A stretch of DNA of 64,000 nucleotides from Alphaproteobacteria bacterium MarineAlpha11_Bin1 (GTDB taxonomy: Bacteria; Pseudomonadota; Alphaproteobacteria; MPNO01; UBA830): NCBI GenBank assembly GCA_002937455.1, contig PTJZ01000008.1, positions 1-64,000 of the forward strand. The letters are read 5' to 3'. A program made the position numbers and the translations under genes. The notes below the pieces were generated by a model. It did not search any database, was not told where the DNA came from, and saw only the letters and a program-made list of their open reading frames with translations. This document shows positions 8,583 to 19,653 of this stretch, in pieces; within the stretch, counting starts at the first letter, position 1, and every line of letters begins with the position of its first letter.

Positions 8583-10391
8583 CTAACGACGCCCAAATAG
8601 ACGTTCGATATCGACAAGTTCGAGTTCTACGTAAGTAGGACGACCGTGATTACACTGACCAGAATGAGGCGTCGCTTCCATCTCTCGTAGTAACGCGTTC
8701 ATTTCCTCGGACGTTAGCCGACGTCCCGCCCTCACGCTGCCATAGCAGGCCATGGTAGAACAAATATCCTCGAGGCGTTCTTTTAGTGCTAAACCGCTAC
8801 CGAATTCCTCCAGATCACCAGCAAGATCCCGCAAAAGTCCGGCGATATCGGATTGCCCTAGCAGGGCGGGTACTTCTCGGACCACGATGGCATCGGAACC
8901 GAATTTTTCAATAATAAGTCCGAGTTCGGCAAACTCAGTGCATTTCTGACATAGTCGTTCCACCGCGATCTCCCCTAGTTCTACAACTTCGGGGATAAGC
9001 AAACCCTGCGTTTTGACGCCGCCATTGGCAAGTGCACTCTTCATTCGCTCGTATACTAGGCGCTCGTGCGCAGCGTGCTGATCGACAATTACGAGGCCAG
9101 TTTCAGTTTGTGCAACTATGTAGGTTTCATGCACCTGTGCACGCGCAACACCCAATGGATACGGGTTTTTGGTAGCGGTCGATGGTGACAAAACTTCGTT
9201 AACCATATCCCGTGCCGAAGGCCGGTCAAAATCGTCGAATACATCTTCAGCTGATGGCGCCTGGTATACATTCGCATGTTCTTTTAGTTCCCGAGTTAGA
9301 GACAAATCGGCTAACCCTTGTCGGAAATTTCCCTTTTGCGCAGATTTAAATGCGCCAAGCGCAGCTTGGGAAATAGTTGTAGATGCTCTGTGCCCTGCGT
9401 TCTCCAGTGCTGTACGCAGTCCACCAACGATGAGCCCCCGAACGTTCGATGTATCTCGGAACCTAACCTCTGCTTTTGTTGGATGTACGTTTACGTCAAG
9501 AGCTTGGTTTGGCACCTCAAGGAAAAGTACGACCATTGGATGTCGATTTCGTGCTAGGAAATCCTGATACGCTCCACGCACTGCACCAACTAATAATCGA
9601 TCCTGAACCGGCCGATCGTTGACAAACAAATACTGGGCTCTCGAATTTCCGCGGTTGAGCGTCGGCAGACCTGCATAGCCAGTAAGAGCTAGTCCTTCCC
9701 GTTCCGACGAGACCGCGATTGCATTATCGGCAAAATCCCGTCCCATAACCATCGAGATTCGCTCTAACCGAGCAGTGACCATGTCACCTTGCGCGGTTCC
9801 AAACCGAAACCGGGTCCGATCTTCATCGGACAGTGAAAACACAATTTCTGGATGAGCCATGGCTAATTTTTTTATCGCGCTAGAAGCATGATCGACCTCA
9901 GTGCGGAGCGTTTTAAGGAATTTTAGCCTTGCTGGCGTGGCATAGAACAAGTCATGTATCTCGACCCGAGTGCCTTTTCCGAGAGCCGCCAGACGAAACT
10001 TTCCCTTAATCCCGCCATTAACCGAGATTTCAAAAGCTTCGTCGGATCCTTTTTCACGGGACGTGACCTTCAGTCGGGCCACGGCACCGATCGAGGGCAA
10101 TGCTTCACCACGGAACCCAAGAGTTCGGATATTAACAAGGTCATCATCAGGAAGTTTCGAAGTCGCATGTCTTTCAACCGCAAGGGAGAGCTCCGAGGAA
10201 GACATTCCGCATCCATCGTCAGTCACGGATATCAGACGTCGGCCGCCATCTTCAAGCACTACGTCGATCGTACGTGCTCCCGCATCAATGGAATTTTCGA
10301 CGAGCTCCTTTACAGCAGCGGCGGGACGTTCGATTACCTCTCCCGCAGCTATTCGATTGACAAGATTTTCGGGGAGAAGTCTCAAGGTCAT
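8583..10391 (-). CDS. mutL: DNA mismatch repair protein MutL (endonuclease type)
   Basis: A 602-residue MutL, the ATPase that links mismatch recognition by MutS to strand removal. The N-terminal GHKL ATPase motifs are clear: [14 protein letters not shown] and [10 protein letters not shown]. The C-terminal domain carries [12 protein letters not shown] (from about residue 435), an exact DQHA(X)2E(X)4E metal-binding nuclease motif, with supporting [10 protein letters not shown] and NHGRPT segments. It is therefore predicted to nick DNA itself rather than rely on MutH. The ATG at 10391 sits 1 bp from the stop of pgi, so the two are co-transcribed. The length is normal for alphaproteobacteria. Confidence 0.95.
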   Translation of the reverse strand: MTLRLLPENLVNRIAAGEVIERPAAAVKELVENSIDAGARTIDVVLEDGGRRLISVTDDGCGMSSSELSLAVERHATSKLPDDDLVNIRTLGFRGEALPSIGAVARLKVTSREKGSDEAFEISVNGGIKGKFRLAALGKGTRVEIHDLFYATPARLKFLKTLRTEVDHASSAIKKLAMAHPEIVFSLSDEDRTRFRFGTAQGDMVTARLERISMVMGRDFADNAIAVSSEREGLALTGYAGLPTLNRGNSRAQYLFVNDRPVQDRLLVGAVRGAYQDFLARNRHPMVVLFLEVPNQALDVNVHPTKAEVRFRDTSNVRGLIVGGLRTALENAGHRASTTISQAALGAFKSAQKGNFRQGLADLSLTRELKEHANVYQAPSAEDVFDDFDRPSARDMVNEVLSPSTATKNPYPLGVARAQVHETYIVAQTETGLVIVDQHAAHERLVYERMKSALANGGVKTQGLLIPEVVELGEIAVERLCQKCTEFAELGLIIEKFGSDAIVVREVPALLGQSDIAGLLRDLAGDLEEFGSGLALKERLEDICSTMACYGSVRAGRRLTSEEMNALLREMEATPHSGQCNHGRPTYVELELVDIERLFGRR

Positions 10392-10392
10392 T

Positions 10393-11691
10393 TCAAGATT
10401 CTCTCGCCAAGTATTCTCTGGTAAGCGTTTTTCCCTCTTCTACCGCTGGCTGGTCATAGGGATCTACGCCAATCAGTCGAGCAGCAAAAACAGTTTCAAG
10501 CATGAAATGCATCACCAGAGCACCCATCGCCGTTTCATCTACTTTGGGAACGCGAATTATCCGTGTAGGACGCCCATTATTAGCTAAAGTCTCTGCCATT
10601 GCCTTAGACGCAGCAGCGAATAGATCTCCCATGGTCTGGTTCTTGAGATAGGCTAGACCATCGATCTCCGCCGCTAAATCGGGCAATATTGGCCCTCGTC
10701 TCCCAGTATCAGTAAGGATCAGCGTAAACATTTTATCGTTCGGTCCATCAAGATAGAGTTGAGCCTGGCTATGTTGGTCCACCGTTCCAATCGCCCGTAT
10801 CGGTGTAGTACCCTCACCCCGTTTTCCGAGACTTTCGGCCCACAACTGTCGATACCACAGACTGAAATCAGAGAGCCGATCGCAATAGGGCATAAGGACA
10901 GTTGCCTTAGTCGCCTTTGTTCTTTCCAAACCCACGGAAACGGCTGCACCCTCGGCTGGCGCAAAACCGGTTGATCCACCGCCGGGCATAGATTGCAGTA
11001 CAGCAGATGCTCCAGCACGTATAGCGTCTATATCCAATCCTGCAATAGATGCGGGTAGTAGACTCGTTACGGACAGCGCTGAGTACCTGCCGCCAAGCAG
11101 GGGGTCATGATCCAAAACGCGACAGCCGATTTTCTTAGAAAACATCGAAAGAGGGCTCGAGCCAGGTTCCGTTATTATGACAACATGCGAGGCAGCTTTG
11201 TCTGAGGTCATATTACGCTGCAGAACATCCCACAATACGACAAACTGTGTAATCGTCTCCGGTGTCGAGCCGGATTTGGAAATTACGATAATCCCTGTTC
11301 GTACCCAATCTGTCGTGGCGATCAAAAAATCAAAAGTATGCGGATCGACATTGTCGACAAAATGTAATTTGGGTGCGTCAGAATTGTCGGAAAATTCTGA
11401 AGATCCAAGCGCACATAAGGTGCGGCCTCCAAGGGAAGAACCGCCCGTCCCAAGAACGATAATGTTCTCGAAAGTCTCTCGGTAGAATGCCGCTACCTCA
11501 TTAATAATCTTAAGGTCGTCTTTTTCCCGCGAAAGTGCCAAGAAAGGAAGATCTCCCTTTTCCAACGACTCCTGCAGGCTATCCGAGAATGGGCCTATTT
11601 TTCTCAGATAGTCTTCAAAGACAATCTGATCCAAACCCCCATCCCCGATCTCGGAAGCAAAACAGTCTGTGATATCCTGTGTGTAAGACAT
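10393..11691 (-). CDS. pgi: Glucose-6-phosphate isomerase (short form)
   Basis: A 432-residue phosphoglucose isomerase that interconverts glucose-6-phosphate and fructose-6-phosphate in the cytosol. Sugar-phosphate-binding SIS-fold motifs are visible: [26 protein letters not shown], and the C-terminal active-site stretch [21 protein letters not shown]. It is shorter than the roughly 550-residue enteric enzyme but similar to compact forms found in alphaproteobacteria and Gram-positives. ATG at 11691. It precedes mutL by 1 bp, forming a two-gene minus-strand unit, and is separated from the M16 peptidase genes upstream by 138 bp. Confidence 0.9.
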   Translation of the reverse strand: MSYTQDITDCFASEIGDGGLDQIVFEDYLRKIGPFSDSLQESLEKGDLPFLALSREKDDLKIINEVAAFYRETFENIIVLGTGGSSLGGRTLCALGSSEFSDNSDAPKLHFVDNVDPHTFDFLIATTDWVRTGIIVISKSGSTPETITQFVVLWDVLQRNMTSDKAASHVVIITEPGSSPLSMFSKKIGCRVLDHDPLLGGRYSALSVTSLLPASIAGLDIDAIRAGASAVLQSMPGGGSTGFAPAEGAAVSVGLERTKATKATVLMPYCDRLSDFSLWYRQLWAESLGKRGEGTTPIRAIGTVDQHSQAQLYLDGPNDKMFTLILTDTGRRGPILPDLAAEIDGLAYLKNQTMGDLFAAASKAMAETLANNGRPTRIIRVPKVDETAMGALVMHFMLETVFAARLIGVDPYDQPAVEEGKTLTREYLARES

Positions 11692-11829
11692 ACATTTCCA
11701 GCCCGACTACAGTCCCAACATAGGTCATGCTGCCGAATCGTGGAAAGACCACATCAACTCAGACTTATAGATCTGTGGATAAGTTACTAATAGGCTACGA
11801 TTATATTTCATTAATATTGAGATTTTATC

Positions 11830-13158
11830 TCAGCGGCTCGATTCGAGGCCCTCGGGCTCACCTACAATCACAGTGGTCAATTTACCGGAATCATATAGCC
11901 TTCGCGCGACTCGGTTGGCATCTGTAAGCGTAACAGAATTGATCATAGACGAACGTTTATCGATATAATCGATACCAAGACTAGAGATTTGCATCGCCAC
12001 AAGAAGTCTTGCAATATCACGGCTAGAACCCAGCCGAAGCGGAAACGAGCCGTTCGAATAGGCTTTTGCGTCTGCTAACTCTTTTTCATTTATGCCCTCC
12101 CTGCCTATCCTCTCCCATTCATCTTTAATGACCATCAGAGACTGGGCAGCCCGCGCGTTTTGAGTCGCAACACCACCAACAACCAAAGCTGTTTTCTCCA
12201 TCGGACTCAAATAGGCATAAACCGAATAGGCTAGGCCCCTTTTTTCTCGAATCTCTTCAAACAACCGAGAACTAAAACCACTACCGCCGAGGACCCGCGT
12301 AACGAGGAATGCAGCATACCAGTCTGGGTCCTTTCGATTAATTCCCGAGTGTCCAAAGATCATCACGCTCTGGGGTATCGGTCTTTTTATTACTATCGTT
12401 CTGCCAGATCCCAAAGGAGACATCTTCGACACATGAAGGTGACTACCCGATTCCGGAAGATCACCAAAAACCTCATCGAGTCGCTGTTTCAGCTCAACTT
12501 CCGAGATGTCACCAACAACGCCGATAACTAAGCGGTCTCGCGTAAACCGCTCTGATATAAATGTTCTCAGATCAGTATTTTTTATGGCGGAGATGCCATT
12601 TTCATTGCCATCGGAGGGTCTAGAATATGGGTGTCCTCTAAAAACCGTCTCTGACCATCTTTTAGCCAAAATGCGCTTTGGGTTCTCGGCATCCTGTCGC
12701 AGAGACGCAAGCATTTGACCACGGATCCTCTCTATGGGTTCTTTATCGAAACGTGGCTTATTCAGAGTTAATTTCAAGAGTTGAAAGGCTTTTCTCCTCT
12801 CGGCCGACAGTGTTCTTAGACTCCCGCTGTAATGATCCCGTCCGACAGAAAAAGACAATTGTGCCGCAATCTCTTCGAGTCTTTTCTGGAAATCGATAGA
12901 CTTTATTTCCCCGGCCCCTTCATCTAATAGAGCCGAGCTCATAGCGGCGAGACCTGCTAAACCTTCTGGTTCTGTTGCTGATCCGGCGCCCCGGAAAATG
13001 AAGTTCACTGCGATCAGAGGTACCGACTTATCTCGCACAAACCAAGCAACAATCCCTCTATCGGACGTGATCTGTCGTATATTTGTTGCTTTAACATCGG
13101 CGCCGAAGGAAAATTCCGTGACGATTGCGATCAAAAAAGCACCAGTGTACCGGTTCAT
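11830..13158 (-). CDS. M16-family peptidase-like protein, non-catalytic partner
   Basis: A 442-residue insulinase/pitrilysin-fold (M16) protein with an N-terminal hydrophobic export segment (MNRYTGAFLIAIVTEFSFG), so probably periplasmic. The HxxEH zinc motif is absent: the matching place reads LAAMSSALLDEG. It keeps the substrate-binding region ending in REKRGLAYSVYAYLS, as in the beta-type subunits of M16B heterodimers. Its ATG overlaps the stop of the upstream M16 gene (ATGA), so the two are translationally coupled and very likely form an active/inactive pair. Such pairs are common beside lspA and ileS in alphaproteobacteria. The natural substrate is unknown. Confidence 0.82.
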   Translation of the reverse strand: MNRYTGAFLIAIVTEFSFGADVKATNIRQITSDRGIVAWFVRDKSVPLIAVNFIFRGAGSATEPEGLAGLAAMSSALLDEGAGEIKSIDFQKRLEEIAAQLSFSVGRDHYSGSLRTLSAERRKAFQLLKLTLNKPRFDKEPIERIRGQMLASLRQDAENPKRILAKRWSETVFRGHPYSRPSDGNENGISAIKNTDLRTFISERFTRDRLVIGVVGDISEVELKQRLDEVFGDLPESGSHLHVSKMSPLGSGRTIVIKRPIPQSVMIFGHSGINRKDPDWYAAFLVTRVLGGSGFSSRLFEEIREKRGLAYSVYAYLSPMEKTALVVGGVATQNARAAQSLMVIKDEWERIGREGINEKELADAKAYSNGSFPLRLGSSRDIARLLVAMQISSLGIDYIDKRSSMINSVTLTDANRVARRLYDSGKLTTVIVGEPEGLESSR

Positions 13159-14525
13159 TTAGATACCTCAGGTCGTAACACACTGGTCACGGACTTCTTT
13201 ATATCAAACACGGTACGCGCGGCCTCCACGACATTTTTAGTACTGACGGCAGCGATGCGATTAGGCCACGCTTCCACGTCGGCGACGCTTTGCCCCTGTG
13301 TAAACGCCTCACCAATAGCAGTAGCTCCTGCCTTTAGACCGTCGCGGGCATAGATTGCCCGTGCAGTAATCAGTCTCTTCGCTCGTTGTATGTCGGCAGG
13401 CGTGAGGCCTTTCTCGATCAGCAAAGCAAGTTCTTTGAAAAGAACACGCTCAAGATCCATGACATTTCCACCAGCGTTCGGGCTAGCGTAGATACCGAAT
13501 TCACCATAGTCGAGCCTATTCCCCATATACCAGGTACCTACTCCCGATGCGATACCCAGTTCGACGACTAGTTTCTGGTATAGCTTGCTGGTAGGCCCGC
13601 CTCCCAGCACTTGAGCAAGCACCTCTAGGGAATACGCCATTTTTTTCTCGCCACTGGCGTAGCTGGGAGCTAGATAGACTCTAGAAATTGTGGGGAGCTG
13701 AACCCGGGCACTACGGAGCTCCAAACGGCGAGGCGCTCGATGGGGTGGTTCCTTCGGCCGCACCCGCGGCGGAACTGAACGATCAGGGATTGGCCCATAA
13801 TATTTTTTTGCTAATTCGTGCACCGAATCAGGCTTAACGTCGCCGGCGATTATTAGCATCGCATTACTGGGTGAATAGTATTTTCTATAAAATGCAAGAG
13901 CCTTCTGGGTCGTCAGTTGTTTGATCTCTCTCATCCAGCCGATTACTGGCCGCCCATAGGGATGATTAAGATAAAGCGCGCTTCGGGCCTGTTCCCGGAG
14001 TTGCGCCGCAGGGCTGTTATCAGTCCTAAAGCGTCTTTCCTCAAGGACTACGTCGCGCTCCGGAAGCACAACAGAATCTGTTAAATCGAGGTTTTGCATA
14101 CGATCAGCTTCGAGTCGCATGACGGTTTCCAGTTCACGGGCGGCGACGCGTTGAAAGTAAGCGGTATAATCGTAGCTGGTAAAAGCATTATCTTGACCAC
14201 CGATGCGAGCGATGGTTCGCGAGAATTCACCTGGTGCGGTTGTCTTTGTTCCTTTGAATAGAAGATGTTCGAGAAAGTGGGCCAAACCAGATTCACCGGG
14301 CTCCTCATCGGCGGCACCAACACGATACCACAACATCTGCATTACGATCGGTGCTCGATGATTTTCGATTACTACAACCTGAAGGCCATTTCCTAATGTG
14401 AAAGATTTTGGCGAAAATACGGCGGCGTTAAGCCCACCGGTGGATAAAAAAAGCGCGGCGGAAAGAAGAAGGACACACTTTGCCGCGGCACTGTTTCTTA
14501 GTCGGGGGCCCACAATAAACTCCAT
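13155..14525 (-). CDS. M16-family zinc metallopeptidase, catalytic subunit
   Basis: A 456-residue periplasmic M16 peptidase. The zinc motif H83-F-L-E86-H87 lies in LAHFLEHLLFKGT, and the third ligand glutamate is in VVLEERR (E162/E163), at the expected distance. The N-terminus from the ATG at 14525 is a typical signal peptide: a basic start, then KCVLLLSAALFL and a cleavage region near NAA. A TTG 18 bases upstream is open but less likely. It is coupled by ATGA to the non-catalytic M16 partner and follows the BamF-type gene by 89 bp. It probably degrades small peptides in the periplasm (family knowledge); the specific role is not known. Confidence 0.88.
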   Translation of the reverse strand: MEFIVGPRLRNSAAAKCVLLLSAALFLSTGGLNAAVFSPKSFTLGNGLQVVVIENHRAPIVMQMLWYRVGAADEEPGESGLAHFLEHLLFKGTKTTAPGEFSRTIARIGGQDNAFTSYDYTAYFQRVAARELETVMRLEADRMQNLDLTDSVVLPERDVVLEERRFRTDNSPAAQLREQARSALYLNHPYGRPVIGWMREIKQLTTQKALAFYRKYYSPSNAMLIIAGDVKPDSVHELAKKYYGPIPDRSVPPRVRPKEPPHRAPRRLELRSARVQLPTISRVYLAPSYASGEKKMAYSLEVLAQVLGGGPTSKLYQKLVVELGIASGVGTWYMGNRLDYGEFGIYASPNAGGNVMDLERVLFKELALLIEKGLTPADIQRAKRLITARAIYARDGLKAGATAIGEAFTQGQSVADVEAWPNRIAAVSTKNVVEAARTVFDIKKSVTSVLRPEVSK

Positions 14526-14614
14526 ATACAAGTGTATTCTCAACGCCGGTCGGACATCTGTTGATATTGATCATATCCAAGGTGGAGGCAAGTCCCGCCG
14601 CACTCTTAAATTGG

Positions 14615-15199
14615 TTAGTTGACTAAACCCTTTAACCAACCCCCCGGCTTACGAATGATTTCGGGCGTGCGCCCCCTCGTGGGCGGGGCACCCAGCGCGG
14701 CGTTTTCTCGCAATCTTTTTCTTTCCGCTTGGGCATCAACGACGGTGCCAAGTTCACTCTGTCCCTTCCAAAAAATGAGTTTATTGGCAAAACTTTCGTC
14801 ATTTGTCGCAAGAATCGAGGATTCGCGATTGATTTGTTGTCGTATGTTAGGGTCGGGATTGGTTGCACCCGCCTTTGATAGGATTGCGGATTCACCGGGC
14901 GAAGAGGGCGAAACATTTCTTGATAAAACATTCTGGTTGGGGCTTTTAACAATTAGGTCTCTTGCTGAGCGCACTGTCTCACGCTCCTGCGGCCGTTCAA
15001 CACCTGGACGAGGCGGCCTCAGGCCGAAATCGGGCGGCATACTTAGAGGGGCGCGGGTTAAAACGTTGAATTCGTCAGGTGCCTGCTTGCCCATCCCAAT
15101 AGCTTTGCCTGCACCCTCACAACCACCGAGGAGCAATGCTGCGGCAGTAATAAGTCCTATTGATATCCGAGTCGTAATCGTTTGATCCATTCCAAGCAT
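14615..15199 (-). CDS. bamF: BamF-type outer-membrane assembly lipoprotein (DUF3035)
   Basis: A 194-residue lipoprotein. The signal peptide ends in the lipobox LLLGGC (cysteine about residue 27), so it should be lipidated and sent to the outer membrane. The following proline-rich segment LSMPPDFGLRPPRPG is typical of DUF3035 proteins, which were described as BamF, an alphaproteobacterial accessory subunit of the beta-barrel assembly complex. The C-terminal half is charged and low in complexity. A second ATG lies three codons in; the first was kept. The gene follows lspA, the lipoprotein signal peptidase that would process it, by 12 bp in the ileS operon. Confidence 0.8.
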   Translation of the reverse strand: MLGMDQTITTRISIGLITAAALLLGGCEGAGKAIGMGKQAPDEFNVLTRAPLSMPPDFGLRPPRPGVERPQERETVRSARDLIVKSPNQNVLSRNVSPSSPGESAILSKAGATNPDPNIRQQINRESSILATNDESFANKLIFWKGQSELGTVVDAQAERKRLRENAALGAPPTRGRTPEIIRKPGGWLKGLVN

Positions 15200-15211
15200 T
15201 TTTTATCCGCG

Positions 15212-15688
15212 CTAGCTCAATAATGTATTGTTGTGACGATTCCTAATCAAGCAATCAAATAATAGGATTATTATTCCAGTCGTGATCGCAACGTCCGCAA
15301 TATTAAAAGCTGGCCAGTGAAATCCTCCGGCGTGAAAATCCAAAAAATCGGCCACCGCGCGATAAATTACACGGTCGATCACATTTCCGACCGCTCCGCC
15401 AATCACTAAGCCAAGTGACGTTGCCAGACAGAGGTTTTTCGCATTCTTCAACCACTTCACGAGAAAGATGCAAATAGTCAGCGCTAGCCCTCCAAGCAGA
15501 ACCTGCGTCCAGGGTGACTGGCTACTGAAAAGACCGAAGCTAGCGCCCTTATTCCAGACCATTACAATGTTCAAAAATGGCGACACCTCGATTCTTTGGG
15601 GCGGCTCCATCACGTTATGGACTATCCAGTATTTGCTTGCCTGATCGCATAGGACCACCAAAGCAGAAATTGAAAACCCGAGACGCAT
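15212..15688 (-). CDS. lspA: Lipoprotein signal peptidase (signal peptidase II)
   Basis: A 158-residue inner-membrane aspartyl peptidase that removes signal peptides from diacylglyceryl-modified prolipoproteins. The catalytic aspartates are visible: Asp105 in GNVIDRVIYR and Asp132 in FNIADVAI. The conserved WNKGASFGLF loop and four hydrophobic segments match the family. The N-terminus is slightly short. The ATG at 15688 lies 13 bp after the ileS stop. The ileS-lspA pairing is one of the most conserved bacterial gene pairs. Confidence 0.95.
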   Translation of the reverse strand: MRLGFSISALVVLCDQASKYWIVHNVMEPPQRIEVSPFLNIVMVWNKGASFGLFSSQSPWTQVLLGGLALTICIFLVKWLKNAKNLCLATSLGLVIGGAVGNVIDRVIYRAVADFLDFHAGGFHWPAFNIADVAITTGIIILLFDCLIRNRHNNTLLS

Positions 15689-15701
15689 CAGTGCACCAGG
15701 C

Positions 15702-18578
15702 TCATTCCGCTATGATAGGTAGAGACTTGACGGCGTCAGCGCACCGATCACAAATATCGGGGTAGTCGCTTCGACCACCAATTTCCGGTAACACCTGCCA
15801 GCATCGCTCGCATCGACTACCCTCTGCAAATGCCGGGGCCACTGTGACACCAGGCACATCTTCTAGACTGAAACCATCTCCGCCGCCCACGGTCAACGTA
15901 GCATCGGAAGTGATACAAATTTCGGCAAGATTTACGCCATCTAAACTATTGAAATAGCTTTCCGACACCGAAATAACTGGGGCTGCTTGCAAGCTTGACC
16001 CGATCCGTTTCTCAGCACGTTCGATCTCAAGCGCACCGGTAACAACCCGGCGGACCTCTCTAACTTTCTCCCATTTTGCGGCAAGCACGGGATCCTGCCA
16101 TTCCAACGGGATCTCCGGAAATACTCGTAGATGAACACTCTCATCGTCCCCACGATAACGCGTGCGCCACACTTCTTCAGCTGTAAAACAGATCACTGGT
16201 GCTAACCAAGCGGTAAGACAGGAAAAAAGCTGGTCAAGAACTGTTCGTGCAGCCCGACGTCGGGCCGACCCGGGCGCATCACAATATAATGTATCCTTTC
16301 GGACATCGAAATAGAAGGATGATAGATCAACCGCGCAGAAATTATGAAGCGCCGTAAACATTGAATGGAAGTCGTATTCGTTAATACATCGCCGGATCAG
16401 CACGTCCATTTCTGTTAGACGGTGCAAGACCCAACGCTCTAACTCAGGCATATCGGAAAAATCAATTCTCTCGGATTCCTCGAAACCGTTGAGGTTGCCA
16501 AGGATATATCTAAGCGTATTCCGTAAACGGCGGTATGCGTCAGCCTGATATTTGATGATCTCGGGGCCGATTTTCAGGTCTTCTGAATAGTCAGATGCAA
16601 CAACCCAAATCCGTAATATATCAGCACCATACTGTTTAATAATTTCTTGGGGAGAGACGATATTACCGGTCGATTTTGACATCTTTTGTTTGTCTTCAGC
16701 CAGCACGAAACCATGCGTCAAAACGGCATCGTAAGGGGCCTGTCCCCGAGTACCACAAGACTCGAGCAGGCTGGAGTGGAACCACCCACGATGTTGATCA
16801 GACCCTTCGAGATAAAGAGAGGCAGGCCATTGTAAATCCTCTCGTTCTTCGAGGACAAAGCTGTGGGTCGAACCGGAGTCAAACCAGACGTCAAGGATAT
16901 CGAAAACTTGTTCGAATCCATCCTTATCGTAATCGTCTCCCAAAAAGCGTGATGGGTTAGACGTAAACCATGCATCCGCGCCTTCTTCGGATATGGCCGC
17001 AGCGATTCGATTTTGTACGCCCTCGTCAGCCAGAGGCTCGCCACTTTTCTTGTCGATGAATACTGTAATAGGTACGCCCCATGCGCGCTGGCGAGAGACC
17101 ACCCAGTCGGGACGACCCTCGATCATGGCGCCAAGGCGGTTCTGGCCGGATACTGGGTAAAAGGTGGTGTCATCGATTGCTTTTAGCGCGACCTCTCTAA
17201 GGGTTTTTTTATCCTCTCCGAAAGGTTTATCGATGGCGATAAACCATTGTGGAGTGTTACGAAAGATTAGTGGTTTCTTAGACCGCCATGAATGTGGGTA
17301 CTGATGCTTCAGCCGGCCGCGCGCAATTAGCCCATTGCTTGCCACCAGCGCGTCTATCACTGCTTGATTAGCATTACCTTTTTTTCCCTTATTCGTGATT
17401 ACCTGCTTATCGGCGAACCCAAGCGCCTCTTCAGTAAAATAGCCGTCGGCGTCAACCGTATAGGGAATACGCGTATCAACTCCCTTGTCTTTAAGAATTT
17501 TCTTATTGGCAACCCAAATTTCATAGTCCTCTCGACCGTGGCCCGGTGCTGTGTGCACGAAACCTGTACCCGTGTCGTCGGTGACGTGATCTCCGTCTAA
17601 CAAGGGCACGATGAAGTCGTAACCCGATTCCTTCAAGGGATGGGTACAACTGATCCCGGATAGCAGGTCAGTAGATACATCGGATAAGCGTGTCCAACCT
17701 TCTATCCTCGCAGATTCTTTGACATCATCTGCAAGAGAGTCTGCCAACACAAACCTGTCACCCGCCGCAGCCCAGTTTTCATCCGGCACCTCTGTTACTT
17801 CGTATAATCCGTAGGAGATCTTGGACGAATAGCAGATAGCGCGGTTGCCCGGTATGGTCCAAGGTGTGGTTGTCCAAATAACAACGGACGCACCGGACAA
17901 GTTAGTCGTGTCGTGAGCTCGAATTCCAAATTTGCACCAAATCGTGTCGGACTCGTGATCGTGATACTCAACTTCCGCCTCGGCAAGCGCCGTTTTTTCT
18001 ACCACCGACCACATGACCGGCTTTGATCCCTGATACAACAGGCCATTATCGACGAATTTCATTAGTTCGCGAGCAATATGTGCCTCGGCACAAAAATTCA
18101 TCGTCGTATAAGGGTTTGTCCAGTCACCGATAACGCCCAGACGCTTAAATTCCTCCGCCTGGACTTGTATCCAGTGATCCGCGAACTCCCGACACTCCTG
18201 TCGGAACTCTACGATGGGTACCTCATCCTTATCTCGTCCGTCAGCGCGATATTTTTCTTCGATCTTCCATTCGATCGGAAGACCATGGCAATCCCAGCCG
18301 GGAACATAATTTGCATCCTTACCTATCATCTGCTGCGATCGGTTAATTACGTCTTTCAGGATCTTGTTCAAGGCGTGTCCGATATGAAGGTTACCGTTAG
18401 CGTAAGGCGGACCATCATGTAGAATGAATTTTTCCCTTCCTTCGGATAACTCACGTTGGCGCTGGTAGAGATCTATTCTTTCCCAATGTGCCAGTATGTC
18501 AGGCTCGCGCTGAGGCAATTTCCCGCGCATCTCGAAATCAGTCTCGGGTAAGAAAACGGTGGATTTATAATCAGTCAT
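15702..18578 (-). CDS. ileS: Isoleucyl-tRNA synthetase
   Basis: A 958-residue class I aminoacyl-tRNA synthetase that charges tRNA-Ile. The HIGH motif is H65-IGH in [12 protein letters not shown] and the KMSKS motif sits at about residue 630 (KMSKSTGN). The large editing domain lies between them, with TTPWTIPGN and [14 protein letters not shown]-terminal zinc finger, CERCW followed by CDRC, marks the bacterial (type I) enzyme. The gene starts with ATG at 18578, 30 bp after ribF. Full length, no sign of decay. Confidence 0.97.
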   Translation of the reverse strand: MTDYKSTVFLPETDFEMRGKLPQREPDILAHWERIDLYQRQRELSEGREKFILHDGPPYANGNLHIGHALNKILKDVINRSQQMIGKDANYVPGWDCHGLPIEWKIEEKYRADGRDKDEVPIVEFRQECREFADHWIQVQAEEFKRLGVIGDWTNPYTTMNFCAEAHIARELMKFVDNGLLYQGSKPVMWSVVEKTALAEAEVEYHDHESDTIWCKFGIRAHDTTNLSGASVVIWTTTPWTIPGNRAICYSSKISYGLYEVTEVPDENWAAAGDRFVLADSLADDVKESARIEGWTRLSDVSTDLLSGISCTHPLKESGYDFIVPLLDGDHVTDDTGTGFVHTAPGHGREDYEIWVANKKILKDKGVDTRIPYTVDADGYFTEEALGFADKQVITNKGKKGNANQAVIDALVASNGLIARGRLKHQYPHSWRSKKPLIFRNTPQWFIAIDKPFGEDKKTLREVALKAIDDTTFYPVSGQNRLGAMIEGRPDWVVSRQRAWGVPITVFIDKKSGEPLADEGVQNRIAAAISEEGADAWFTSNPSRFLGDDYDKDGFEQVFDILDVWFDSGSTHSFVLEEREDLQWPASLYLEGSDQHRGWFHSSLLESCGTRGQAPYDAVLTHGFVLAEDKQKMSKSTGNIVSPQEIIKQYGADILRIWVVASDYSEDLKIGPEIIKYQADAYRRLRNTLRYILGNLNGFEESERIDFSDMPELERWVLHRLTEMDVLIRRCINEYDFHSMFTALHNFCAVDLSSFYFDVRKDTLYCDAPGSARRRAARTVLDQLFSCLTAWLAPVICFTAEEVWRTRYRGDDESVHLRVFPEIPLEWQDPVLAAKWEKVREVRRVVTGALEIERAEKRIGSSLQAAPVISVSESYFNSLDGVNLAEICITSDATLTVGGGDGFSLEDVPGVTVAPAFAEGSRCERCWQVLPEIGGRSDYPDICDRCADAVKSLPIIAE

Positions 18579-18608
18579 CGTTATTCGATCTTATCTTCAA
18601 TCTCGCCT

Positions 18609-19580
18609 TTAGTAGGGTACCCGGCGAAAATCGTCGGGATCAACGCTTTCCAATAGCGTACGGGCATCGTGCGAATCCAGCGCTATCTGTTCACGAAGCT
18701 GGGCAATTCCGTCAAATTTTTTCTCAGGCCGGATATATTCAACAAGCGCAACACGCAGCAACTTATCGTAAATATCTTCAGTGAAGTCGAATATATAGAC
18801 TTCGCAATTGACGTCATCCTTATCGAAGGTCGGGCGGCGACCGATGTTCGCACAACCCATATGCCAAGAAGTCACTCCACCATCTTCTAATCCCGCCCAC
18901 ACCGCATAGACACCTAATGCTGGCTCCACGTAATCTTCTATAGAGATATTAGCAGTGGGAAAACCTATCTGGCGGCCGCGTTGATCACCTTTAATAACCC
19001 GTCCTTCGACCTCCCATGGCCTACCGAGGAGCCCAGCGGCATCGTTTGGTTTACCGTCCATGAGGCATTTTCGGATATTCGTTGACGAATAGACCATACC
19101 GTTAACATCTTTGACAGGTTCGACGGCCGATAGCTGGAAACCATCAGATAAAGCGCGTTCACGTAAGTAATCAACGTTACCTTCTCGGCCAGCACCAAAA
19201 ACAAAATCATAGCCAACGGTGACATGTTTTGCCTGAAAGCCACCGACAACGAAAGTATCGACGAATTCATCATGGGTAATCTGTGATGTGTCAGCATCAA
19301 AATGAACTACAAGAAGCTGCTCGACTCCAACAGCCTCAAATCGCCGCACCTTGCTACGCAGGGGCGTTAGCTGGAACTTAGGTTCCTCGGGCCGGAAATA
19401 CCGCCGAGGGTGAGGCTCAAATGTGATCACAGACAGCGGCACGGCCAATTTTTCCGCACGGCTTGCTGCCTTGCCGATCACAGCTTGATGGCCAAGGTGA
19501 ACCCCATCGAAATTTCCGATGGCAACCGAAGAATTCCGTACAGATTTCGGAAGCCCGGCAACGTGTCTGAATATACGCAT
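18609..19580 (-). CDS. ribF: Bifunctional riboflavin kinase / FAD synthetase
   Basis: A 323-residue enzyme that makes FMN and FAD from riboflavin and ATP. The N-terminal adenylyltransferase domain has the nucleotide-binding motif GNFDGVHLGHQAV and VGYDFVFGAGREGN; the C-terminal riboflavin kinase domain has GFPTANI and later the ECxIFDF-like strand CEVYIFDF. The ATG at 19580 is preferred; an upstream TTG would add 13 residues absent from the family. It stands between a MaoC-type hydratase gene and ileS in the long minus-strand operon, as in many alphaproteobacteria. Confidence 0.94.
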   Translation of the reverse strand: MRIFRHVAGLPKSVRNSSVAIGNFDGVHLGHQAVIGKAASRAEKLAVPLSVITFEPHPRRYFRPEEPKFQLTPLRSKVRRFEAVGVEQLLVVHFDADTSQITHDEFVDTFVVGGFQAKHVTVGYDFVFGAGREGNVDYLRERALSDGFQLSAVEPVKDVNGMVYSSTNIRKCLMDGKPNDAAGLLGRPWEVEGRVIKGDQRGRQIGFPTANISIEDYVEPALGVYAVWAGLEDGGVTSWHMGCANIGRRPTFDKDDVNCEVYIFDFTEDIYDKLLRVALVEYIRPEKKFDGIAQLREQIALDSHDARTLLESVDPDDFRRVPY

Positions 19581-19653
19581 AGCGGCGGTCTTCGTAACTA
19601 CCGCTGGAGGGCAAGTCAAACCAATAACTACGCCGGCTCGTGCAACATCAAGG

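Noticed and set aside
10000..10590. Long open frames on the plus strand over mutL and pgi
   Set aside because: They are antisense shadows of clearly conserved genes.
11815..11835. TGAGAT/ATCTCA hairpin at the end of the second M16 gene
   Set aside because: Short stem with no T-tract; overlaps the stop codon.
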